From Alectoria sarmentosa (Eukaryota; Ascomycota; Lecanoromycetes; Lecanorales; Parmeliaceae), in assembly GCA_009733775.1 (NCBI GenBank), contig WOGZ01000073.1, forward strand, positions 62,001 through 126,000: a stretch of DNA of 64,000 bases. The letters run 5' to 3'. Positions 22,617 through 32,482 of this stretch are shown here, piece by piece (within the stretch, counting starts at the first letter, position 1; each line of letters begins with the position of its first letter). The position numbers were made by a program, and so were the translations under genes. The notes beneath the pieces were generated by a model. It was not told the origin of the DNA. It made no database searches and was given only the letters and a program-made list of their open reading frames with translations.

Positions 22617-23468
22617 TCATCTACAATATACATAAACCGGCCGGGTGCCTCATCGAAGTTGGGACTAGACTGGAAGCTTGCTCTTATGCGCCAGAATTCA
22701 ACACCCAATCTTTGAAAGTATACGCACGAAAGGCTATGTATTGTTGGAACATGTGGAAATTCCCAACGCAACATGCAACAGATATTCCACCCTCAATTCA
22801 AGCCCATATCCGCATAGCGCGCTCTGTGGCGATCGATTTTTATGGCAATTAGTGCAAAGCCTCTAGAGAGTAGATTAGTCATTCAACTAGCTGGTGTGAC
22901 AGCTGCGAGAAGGCTGAGCTGAAAACCAAGATTTAGCGTATTCATAATCGATGTCAATGCTTGGCACAGGGGATGGGACGCATCAACCCATATATTTTCG
23001 TCCTGTAACATGAGCATCTCCCCACAACTGATAAATATTTGTCACATATTCAATATTAGTCGAATTTGAAGTTACACAAACTTCACTTCTATCAATCATG
23101 ATTTTCACACGCATCAATGGCTCATCAGTCACCTCGTCGCCTCTCTCTCTATCCCGCACTCACAACGCGGGCCTCTATTTACCTCTGTTGAATTGATCTC
23201 TGCGAAAAATATTGAAAGACAAACGCTGACCCAAAAATAACATATAAAGGATCAAATTCAAAAACAACGCGAAAAGAAGGATATTCAAGCAGACTTGATT
23301 GCAAACACTGGGAAGATGTTTAAGCGACAATACGAAAATGTATGAATTGCGTTCCATCGCCTGTGCCAAGCATTGATATCGATTATGAATACGCTAAATT
23401 GGGTCTCAAATTCCAACATCATCCCCCGCACCCGAGAAGCGCAAAATCAAACCTAAGCACCGAGACAG
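22617..23468. other. Intergenic, upstream region of kinase-TPR gene 1
   Basis: About 850 bases, moderately A+T-rich, without recognisable coding sequence. It should contain the promoter of the gene starting at 23497. Confidence 0.4.
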
Positions 23469-23478
23469 TATATATAAA
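23469..23478 (+). promoter_or_regulatory. TATA box of kinase-TPR gene 1
   Basis: TATATATAAA lies 18 bases before the ATG at 23497. The motif is a good consensus. Its closeness to this ATG implies a very short 5' leader, or that transcription uses other start sites. Confidence 0.4.
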
Positions 23479-23496
23479 GCGACGAGATTCCTTACA

Positions 23497-25816
23497 ATGT
23501 CGACTTACCGTTGCACGAGATCTGGATCCGAAATTGAATCCGCCGCTCCACTAAAACCGTTGGACCGCTGTGATTTAATTGCCTTCCTCGGTGTCGCTCA
23601 GAGTCGCAGTATAGATCTGCTTCCTTTAACTTGGGATCCAAAACTGCAGTGTCTTGGAGAGGGTGGACAGGCTGAAATCCGAGAGGCTTCTTTCAGTCGG
23701 CGGACAAGTTTCGCTTTCAAACGCGGAATGTTCAGGAATGTATATGATCTGACCGAATTAGAGGCGCGATTACTTCCATCTTTGGCTGCTGAAGTGGCAG
23801 TGTTGGGCCACCCATCCATTTGGGAATGTCCAAATGTTGCTAAGCTTGAGGGTATCTGCTGGGAGGTCTACCCGCCGGACGGTCAAGTGCTCTCTAGAGA
23901 TCAGATAACCAAATCTGCGGAAGGTGGCATAGTGCCCATCCTTGTTTTTGAATCAGCCAAGTATGGAGACTTATACCAATTCATGATAAATGGGCCAGGA
24001 CAGCAGCTCGGTCTTAGGGATAGACTTTGGCTGTGCGCTGAGATTGCAAGCGCAATTGCCATAATGCACGTTAACAGTAAGCATTGGCACCAGTAACACA
24101 CGAAGATTTTTATTTAAATCGAGTTGCTAGAAATTATCCACGGTGATATTAAACCCCAAAATATACTAGTTTATGACTTTGAACAACCCGCCAAGCCTAG
24201 GATTCTGGAATTCGGGCCCCCAAGATTCGCGGACTCGACCGACGAGCTTCACATACCCAAATCCGAGCCTTGGTATGCCCCAGATGATATTGTTGACGGC
24301 GATGCAAACCCTCACAATAGCCCAAAGTTGGATCATAAGTCGCCTAGATACACTGCTAAGGCCACGGACTTCGGATATTCGACACAATATGTCGGCGAGA
24401 ATGATTTGATCATGATGCCAAAATCAGACCCCTGGTACGCTCCAGAGTGGCACCACCGAGGCTTCACACCAGCACAGGCAACCAAAATGGATTCCTATTC
24501 CTTCGGTATGCTAGTACTATGGTTACTGAGCTATAGTACAGACGAAGACTCGGTTCGCAAGTTCCAAAGTGATTTATATCTAGCATCGAACGATGCGTTA
24601 TCACTGGCACATAGACGGATGGAACATGGAGAGTCCGTCCAAAGATCAACATTACAGCTATTCTTTGAGAGGACCCTTAATAGGAATGTACCTGACCGTT
24701 GTTCGGACTTCCTCCATCTGCGAGACATTCTTGGCTCAGAATTGTATGCTGTTATTCGTTCAAAGGGTGACCAGGGCTGATATATCTAGAAATCTTGACG
24801 AACTCCATCCGATTCAATTTTCGGATCAAGTAGACTGGTGGGCGGGGAGCTTTCAGGTAAGGATAAGCCCGGCCTTATCTGAGATTTGCCTTAAATGATG
24901 CCAGATAATACCCTCGAGCTACCAACTCTACTTGATGGACTATAGAGTTCGTCTATATATTGCAAATGGCTTTTTCGACCGAGCCTCCGAACTTGAGAAA
25001 AGATCGAGCGTCGACTCCGAATCACAGGAATTGCTGATCCAGGCCGCTCTCTGCTATTACATCGGATTCGGTGTCAATAGAAACGAACAAAGATATCGGG
25101 AGCTTTTTCAGCGATGTCATCAGTCTGTCCAACCTCTCTTCAAGCTTTGGCTAGACGAGCTTCAAGGCAATGAGAACCATCGTGGCTTTCGCCAGGAGAC
25201 CCTTTTTGGAAAGATGGACAGAAGTCGTCACATACAGCGAGCTGGAGCAGCTCAAAACTACGTTGGGAAATTAGATCTAAAAACAGTTTTGCATGAATAC
25301 AGAAGCGAGATCTCGGATGTAGCGAGTACTTTGGGCAAAAGCCATGGGCTGGTTATCTTACTCCGAAGTCAAGTATCACAGATCTTTGTCTGCTACCGAT
25401 CATGGGCGAAGGCAGAGAAGCTAGAGTCGAACATTTTAGAGACGAAGGTGAGGAATCTCGGCGAATTTCACCCAGGCACCTTGACATCTATGGCGAACCT
25501 AGCAACTATATACCGAGGCCAAGAGCGGTGGAAGGAAGCTAAAGATTTGGGACTTCGAGTCCTGGAACTGAAGCGGAATGCACTCGGGCCGGAACACCCT
25601 GAGGCAGTGGACACAATGGTCGAACTGGTGGTCTCGTACTGTCGTCAAGGACGGTGGGCCGAGGCCGAGCAGCTGCAACTGCAAGTCCTAGAGACGAGGG
25701 AAAGAACACTACGCCCGAACCATCGAGACGTGATGAAAAGTCGAGATGCGCTCGCAGTCATTTGCTCTGAAAAACGAAAATCTGACAAGCCTGGAGAGTT
25801 GAAGCTACTTCAATGA
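23497..25816 (+). CDS. Protein kinase-TPR fusion protein, unit 1
   Basis: Exons 23497-24076, 24131-24743, 24790-24856 and 24905-25816 sum to 724 codons (723 aa). An N-terminal motif (FLGVAQSRSIDLLPLTW) precedes the kinase: Gly-loop LGEGGQAEI, Lys in SFAFKR, helix-C Glu in AAEVAVL, HGDIKPQN (HGD instead of HRD), DFG in KATDFGYST and an APEWHHRGF segment. A 46-nt intron leads to a linker and a 48-nt intron to the C-terminal part: DYRVRLYIANG, then kinesin-light-chain-like TPRs (TLTSMANLATIYRGQERWKE, AVDTMVELVVSYCRQGRWAE). No NACHT or NB-ARC domain lies between them. The activation segment is partly duplicated (53-54 extra residues, first copy LEFG...WYAPD). The TPR array is shorter than in unit 2. 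Intracellular signalling is inferred; no signal peptide is visible. Confidence 0.75.
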
Positions 25817-25923
25817 CGCGGAGAGTAAGCTGATGTCCAGCAACGGGCATTTATGTGGTTAGCATCTTAATTTTATGCCAATTTTTCAGCGCCATTCGTA
25901 AAGGAGTAAACAACTCTGTAATT

Positions 25924-26247
25924 TTAAAGGATCAATGAGCTTACTTTACGAAAGACGAACTTAGGGCCCTGCAGCCAGCGGTACTTGGGTAAGTACTTTA
26001 GGATATGATACTGCCAAGCCACTAGCTGGATAGTGCTGACTGCCACCTTTTCCAACAATTCCTTTTGACTCGGTGTTGCTTTCCCCAACAACACGACCTC
26101 CACCACGCGAAGCTCATCAGTCATGAAGGAAATCCGCGGACCGATAGAGCCCTGAAGCGCCCAGCCGACGGCCGTGGTCTGCAACTTGTTCTTTGATGCG
26201 ATCTTGTCTCTGATAGGGAGAGAATCGCGGTGAATGGAGCCCCGCAC
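25924..26247 (-). CDS. Small open frame of unknown status between the two kinase-TPR genes
   Basis: A 107-codon frame with plausible composition (ELRVVEVVLLGKATPSQKEL, IQLVAWQYHILKYLPKYRW) and no visible intron. It starts with ATG at 26247. I do not recognise a family, and it could be a chance frame. It lies divergently from unit 2, whose ATG is 122 bases away, so the two would share a promoter region. Confidence 0.3.
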   Translation of the reverse strand: MRGSIHRDSLPIRDKIASKNKLQTTAVGWALQGSIGPRISFMTDELRVVEVVLLGKATPSQKELLEKVAVSTIQLVAWQYHILKYLPKYRWLQGPKFVFRKVSSLIL

Positions 26248-26368
26248 GTGAGCTGCACTGCGCTCAGCATCTCAACTCTCGGCGGTTGTCAACGCATTTG
26301 GATCACTTCTAAGATTGAACCGAGAGCGTGTTCTTGAATTCGCACCCTCTAAGCCTAGCGATTTCACC

Positions 26369-29299
26369 ATGTCAACGTATCAGTACTCAATCTGTGGTCC
26401 TATGTCCACCGAGGCAACCCCACAGAAGCTCTCAAAGTTCTGTGACTTCATCACCTTCCTAGGCATTGCTCAGAGTCTTCAAGTAGACTTCCTTCCAATC
26501 ACCTGGCAGCATGGGCTCGAAAATATCGGCGAGGGTGCAACTGGAGAAATACGCGAAGCCTTGCTGGATAAAAATACAAGTTTTGCTTTCAAACGGCGGT
26601 TATTTAAGGGATCGTTCAACCTTGAGGAGCTTAAGACCGAGATCCTGCCAAACACTCGTGGCTGAGATATCAATCTTGCATATTGATTCTATTCGTCACT
26701 GTCCTAACATCATAGATTTGGTAGGTATATGCTGGGAAGTCTACTGCGAAGACGAGTACACTTTGTCAAGGAACGAGCCTGTGGACTTTTTAAGAGCGGC
26801 AATCATCCCGGTCCTAGTGTTCCAGAAATCCAAGTTTGGGGATCTGCACACTTTCATGATGCATGGTGCCGGGAAGACCTTGAGCTTCGACAAGAGACTC
26901 CATCTTTGCATAGGAATTGCAGAGGCAATCTCAGAAATGCATGCATGCGGTAGGTGCCAACTGTGCAAAAATTGACACGACTGACTAACTTATATTAGAC
27001 ATCATTCACGGCGATATCAAACCTCAAAACGTTTTAGTCTTCCAGGATTCTTCAGAAGTGTTCTTTGCTAGAGTTACAGACTTCGGTTACTCTACAATCT
27101 ATACTACACCAGGCGATCTAATACGGATGCCTAGGTCCTTGCACTGGGTTGCCCCCGAATGGCATCATCGTGGTTTCTCCCCCACGCAGGCCAAGAAGAT
27201 GGACGTGTACTCTTTAGGATTGTTGATGTTATGGGTATTATGTTGTAACACTTCTCATTTCGCAGACCCTCAACCTCAGGTAATTGTAACAGCGTCATCG
27301 AACGATGCATCGACATTCACAGATGAAAATTTGAGGTGTATACAAATGCAATATAGAACTGGCCTCAAGCAATTCTTCCGCAATTGTCTGAATCGGAATG
27401 CCGCGGACCGGTACACGGATTTGCGTCATCTACAAGAAACATTATTAGCAGAGAAGTACTATGCTGTGTACTTCAACGTGGGCAGCGCTAATGTTGATTA
27501 GAGGTTCTGAACCGATGGGGAGCAGAATTTCCTTGGCTGGCATGTATCCCGAGGGCATTAGCAAAGATGATTTGGACAAACAGCATACGGTGGCATGTAC
27601 CAGAGAGGATATCAGAGAGGGTTTTGTCATGAACGGTCTTATGGCCAATTTGATCGAACGACATCCTGGAGTTGTTGCATTTCAGGTGATGATCATAGTC
27701 GCTTTCTCCCACAATTCTCTGATGTGTTCTTAGTTGATACCTTCGATGAATCAGCTCTATCGAGGGGACTATAGAGTCCGGATATATATCGCAAATTGTC
27801 TTGACGACACCGCGTCCGCTTTGGAAAGCACCAATGACAGCGCTTTACCATCGGACCACATACTTATTCAAACAGCTCTTTGTTTCGAAGTTGGATTTGG
27901 TGTTGCAAGAGATCAGCAAAAATCATACAATCTTATACAAAGACGAAAATCCAATGAAGAAGAATTCGCTCGTCAACTCAAATATCTATGTGAAAACCGC
28001 GTCGAGGGGCATTTCTCTAACCGCATCTATCGTTTGGGAGAATCAGAAGGGTGTGTGCAATACATCGATCTGTTCTCAACTTCTGGTGGCAAAACGGGCT
28101 GGGAAAGGGTTCAAAGCGAGTACAGAGACGAAGTTATGAATGTAAGCCAGGCTTTGGGTCGTGAAAATGGTCTCGTGTTATTCCTCAAAGAGCAAATGGC
28201 CAAAGGACACGCTGGATGTGGTCGATGGCACGAGGCTGAACAGTTGCAATTGGAGCTACTGCAAGCAACAGAGAAGACCTTGGGAGCCGAAGACATTCAA
28301 ACACTTCATAGAATGGGTGATTTGGCTGAAACTTATCGGAATCAGTTACGACTCCAGGAAGCTCAAGAACTGCAAATCCAAATCCACGAAACAATGACAA
28401 AGTGGAATATAGCGTATCCTTACTGGTACGTGAACATGCACAATCTGGCTTTGACTTATGCGCATCAAGGACAGTGGGAGAATTCGGATGAATTATTTGA
28501 AAGCGTGATCAATTTCCACAATTTTCACAACGGACCAAACCATCCAAGCGCGCTGAATACAAGGCTATGCCTAGCAAGGAACTATGCTGACCGAGGAGAA
28601 TGGGAAAGAGCAGAAAGGATAGAGATTGATGTACTCTACATCGCAGAGAGGACACAGGGTCCAGAGCATCCGGACACGCTGAACTGTATCATCAATTTAG
28701 CGACAACATACCGAGACATGGGGCAACTAGAGAAAGCAGAAAGCTTGGAAGTAGGAGCATTACAAAAGGCAAGACTAGTCCTTGGACCTGAGCACTATTT
28801 CACGGTGGCTTTGATGGGCAACCTGGCAAAGACATACTCTTTGCAGAAGCAGATGGCCAAAGCTATAGAGTTACAGGAGGAAAGGGTGAATACAATGAGA
28901 CTTCAACCACAAACGGATCCGCAGACACTATTCGCAACGAAAGAATTGGCGGAAATGTATGAAGCCAACGGCCAGCTTGACGACGCAATAAGACACCGAA
29001 AGCAGAGACTTGCCATATTGAAGGATTCGGCGACACTTGACTACGCCGAAAGCATTTTTGAGATGAGCTTACTTGCAGATTTGTACTGGACTCAAGATGA
29101 TCATCACAAGGCTTTTGAGCTGATGCGGGCTGCACTTGAAGATTTGAAGAAGGAGGAGGAAGATGAAGAAGACCCAGAGATCATTGAAACTTTGAGGACT
29201 CTCATTGCAAAAAGACTTGTGAAGAAACCGAACGGTGATCAAGACGAGGAAGTCATCGATTTGATGGATTTGGTGCAACAGTGGTCAATTGTACATTGA
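26369..29299 (+). CDS. Protein kinase-TPR fusion protein, unit 2, with a one-base frameshift
   Basis: Tandem paralogue of unit 1. Exons 26369-26949, 26999-27455, 27502-27685 and 27734-29299. Introns sit at the same places and the last two have identical lengths (46 and 48 nt). Kinase landmarks: FLGIAQSLQVDFLPITW, IGEGATGEI, SFAFKR, HGDIKPQN and VTDFGYST, then WVAPEWHHRGF. The C-terminal half has about nine TPRs (TLNCIINLATTYRDMGQLEK, TVALMGNLAKTYSLQKQMAK) and an acidic end. Exon 1 is 581 nt against 580 in unit 1. An extra A in the run at 26650-26652 throws the frame after TEILPN, and removing one A restores LVAEISIL. Without it the protein would be 928 aa. Either the gene is inactive, or the base is a sequence error or an allelic change. 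Confidence 0.68.
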
Positions 29300-29925
29300 T
29301 TTTGTGTAGCTCTTTTCACGATCAAGCTTATGATAGAATCGCGAGGGTTGATGGGGTAATTTGGGCATATCGATACATCTCGCTGAATGCCACCCATTGT
29401 GTATCAAGCATCCGACTTTGAGCCCCGTAACTAATGATCCAGATTGCAGGTACTTCTACGACATGAAGAGCATCTTCTTCCTTTTCTTCTTCATAAGCTC
29501 AATCTGATCCTTCAAATCATGACGCTTTGCCTTTGCCAAGCCTACGTCCGGGGGCTTTCGCAGAGGCCAGCTTTGAGCACGGCTACTTTATTATTAAAAT
29601 AATAATGGAGTAAGGAACGGGCAGAAGTCTATCGAGACTTATGGGAATGAGCGAACCAGTGGAGCGAATCAAATACCATAGTTCAGCATGAATGAAGGCG
29701 AGAGCTTTGGGCCAAGGAATCATCGATTAGCGGAAACATTGAGCAGAACCGAAATATCAATTCTGGCAGCATGGCTCCCTAAACAAAAAGCACCCGACGC
29801 CAGTCCATGCGGATGGTGCGAGGGGATCGCAGAGATGCACCAAGCGATCAGCCCATTGAATACCGGTGCATCAGCGCAAGTCTTAATCATCAATTGGGAT
29901 CTTAACCAGTTGTGCTGGGAAATAA
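29300..29925. other. Gap after unit 2; nothing recognised
   Basis: About 620 bases between the convergent ends of kinase-TPR unit 2 and the CorA-like gene. Short frames only. Confidence 0.4.
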
Positions 29926-31330
29926 TCATGTATGCTTTTTTTCCAACCACAAAAGAGCCCCCAGGGTTCCTGCAAGAAGGGGTATTGTGACAGCCAGGTA
30001 GATCCTCAGTTGGGTCGAGAAAGCTGGTCCGGATACGACGTTGGAGCTGAGGATTGTCTGGAGTCGTTAGTATGTGTCTTTGGACTTCTTTCGGGAATGG
30101 CAGCAGCATACTGCCACCAAAGTTGCAGGGAGATACATGGTAGCTATCTGCGTCAATTTCTTTAACATGCCTGCATCTCTTTGACTGCGTTCGCTCAAGA
30201 CAACCAGCCGCTCGTTCTCCCGCTGACTCTGTAATGATATGCCCTGCAAGATGTCTAGATTCGATTGCATAGCCTTGACCGTTGCTCGAAATGTTAGCTC
30301 ACTGCGAGTGGCTAGAACCTTGGATAACTAAAAGCGTATTAGCTGCCATTGCGCTTAGCTCGGTCGACGTGCGGACCAATCCTGCGATACTTGAGGCCTG
30401 CCCAATCAACAACGTTACTCTCGCTTCATGCCGCTCGGTTTTGGAAAGGTAAATGGCACTCTCGAATTGTCGTTCACTTTTCCTGCTTTCGGACAAACCC
30501 AACTCTCGAGGTATCTGGCCACAGAGTTGAGCAACTCTGTACTGGGTGTGGAGTATAGATTTGCATCGTGAAAGCGTCCTGCGGAGGACCTGCACCCGCT
30601 GACAATCAGCGAATATGACCTCATAGTCGTGGTCTTGGTGCTCGTCGACATTGGAATGGCATGCTTTCTCGTACTTTGAGAGTGTCAGCCAACGTTCGGT
30701 AAAGCGGTTAGGGTTGTTCGAGGCACAAATGACTCCATTTCTCCCTGAGTGTGCTCAATCCAGTCGTCCCAATTTCGCTCCGATGCGGAGAGGAAAAGTC
30801 CATGCAGGTGGAAAGGACCGAGGGTAGTATCATATACGGAACCGCTTTCGTGTCGCAGAGCCTCATACAGCCTCTGGCGGATATAGTCTGAAGGTTGCAA
30901 TAAGATCCATGCAGATCTTGCGGTCATCGTGTCATATCTTTGATAGACTCCAGTCTGGCGCAAAGACCAGGGGCTGCCTCTGTGGCGTTTATTGCGTTCC
31001 ATGTATCGGACGTTGTAGCAGAATTCTGAGCGTGTCATCAGTGCTAGAATCTCCGCGGTGCTTCATGCCGCATACCAAGAACCTTATTGTGTTCGAGTCC
31101 TTGGGCCTCAGAGACATGCTCGTAGATACTGTCGCAGACCCTTTGATCCTCTTGTGTTTTCCGGCCAAAGGCGTGCACAAGGTCCAAAAATGGAACAAAA
31201 ACCTTGAGGTGAATCAACATGCTCACGAAAGCCTGACGGGTTACACATAGGTGAGACCAAGAGAATTCTTGCGATATGATACTATTGACATAAGATGTTG
31301 TCCATATCCTTTCTGTGACACCGGCTCACA
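29926..31330 (-). CDS. CorA-like (Mg2+ transporter-like) domain protein, multi-exon
   Basis: Spliced pieces read as the fungal CorA-like accessory family: FVPFLDLVHAFGRK, EFCYNVRYMERN, SPWSLRQTGVYQRYD, LFLSASERNWDDWI, VIFADCQRVQVLRRTL, LTQIATMYLPATLVA and TILSSNVVSGPAF, then a terminal membrane segment RIYLAVTIPLLAGTLGALL. Likely introns: 30058-30111 (GTATGC...ACTAACGACTCCAG), 30328-30376, a 53-nt one near 30695-30750, and a 50-nt one ending at 31026. All keep the frame. The N-terminal exon is uncertain: the frame is open to about 31330, and further coding-like sequence (31530-31775) could belong to it. True CorA proteins form Mg2+ channels with a GMN motif. None is visible here, and these fungal relatives are mostly uncharacterised membrane proteins found near NLR-type genes. 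Confidence 0.65.
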
Positions 31331-32159
31331 AGAAAATTTCATGGTAGTCCTGAGGCACGATCTAGCATCATCAGCTCGGGTCATTGTGTACCAAAGTAAG
31401 CCTATTGGTTCTTCGTTCGCAAACGCACTACAGCTAGTTCCGTACATTCTAGTTCGGAGCTCTCGACATATCGTCTCTCAAAACCTCCACCTACTTTATG
31501 GAGGTGCTATCAGCCTTTCACGACCGAAATTATGACTGAGGATTGTTCAAACCTGATTGGTGTGTCCAAAGGATCTCGAACCCGCCGGAACATGCGCTGA
31601 AGAGTCTCCCTGAATCTTGTTGGATGCGATCCCTGCACAGATCCCTGTCGGTACCCGCAGGTGCGTAGCAATCCGTGCCAATCGGGTAAATATCTCGTTC
31701 CCAGTCCAGAGATGCTCCATCTCGGTTGGCCATGGTTACTATGGTGTGGCTAATATTGTAGTCATATGAAGACAAAGCATATATGACGGTGTAGCCTATA
31801 CTACTAAGTGCTTAATGGAAAGGATGGGTGTCACGATGATACACGAACTCATATTTGCTTATCCACAATATCAGCACGTCTGCATGGCCTACATATCCAC
31901 ATTTGGCAGCCTTGTCAAACCCGCCAGGTTCGTCAGGTGTGCGACGTGGCACGTCCTCATTCGGGCGACGTGCGCAGCAGCTCGCAGCCTGATGCTAGAC
32001 AAGGGCTACCCCGCCTCTGCACACCCCACCAACAATGGAATTGCCTCAGCACAGTGCTGCCTGATGCGCAACGTTTCTGACAGAGTTTGTGAATCGATTC
32101 AACCTAGATATTCCACGACAGATTGATTGCGCTTGTCAAGTAGGTACCAAAACCACGTT
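31331..32159. other. Gap between CorA-like gene and kinase-pseudokinase gene
   Basis: About 830 bases. A minus-strand frame at 31530-31775 (CRDRIQQDSGRLFSACSG) may be an N-terminal exon of the CorA-like gene. Nothing else is recognised. Confidence 0.3.
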
Positions 32160-32434
32160 ATGGAGAGCCAAAGCATCAGCAATCGTTACATCAAGCTTGC
32201 TGATCTCCAACAACTTTTGAAGACAGCGTTTCCTAACAGCAGCTGCAAAGTCGAGGTACAAGCAATGAATTCATCTTAGTGACCGCCCAGTACACTGACC
32301 CCTGATCACAGGAACGTAAGAACGAGTACATTATCCGCGTCCCAACAAAGCTGTCTGAGGTAAGCTGAATCACAAAAGAACCTTCCTGGACTGGATTTGA
32401 TCATCTCTAGGCGCAAATTGAATCAATCCAAAAG
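32160..32434 (+). other. Possible 5' exons of the kinase-pseudokinase gene
   Basis: Three short coding-like pieces are joined by consensus introns. ATG at 32160 gives YIKLADLQQLLKTAFP; after GTACAAGC...CACAG it reads ERKNEYIIRVPTKLSE; after GTAAGC...CTCTAG it reads AQIESIQKKD. Two TAG codons then separate this from the ATG at 32483, in the same frame. Fungal kinases of this type often begin with such a small N-terminal region. It may be the true gene start with an unrecognised intron, or a broken one. Confidence 0.35.
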
Positions 32435-32482
32435 AAAGATTAGTAGGTCCTACAGTGCTGTGGGACACTTAGCAAGGGGACA

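Noticed and set aside
24744..24789. Apparent +1 frame change between kinase and TPR parts, which could be programmed frameshifting
   Set aside because: A 46-nt GT...AG intron with a branch-like motif explains it, and unit 2 has an intron of the same length at the same place.
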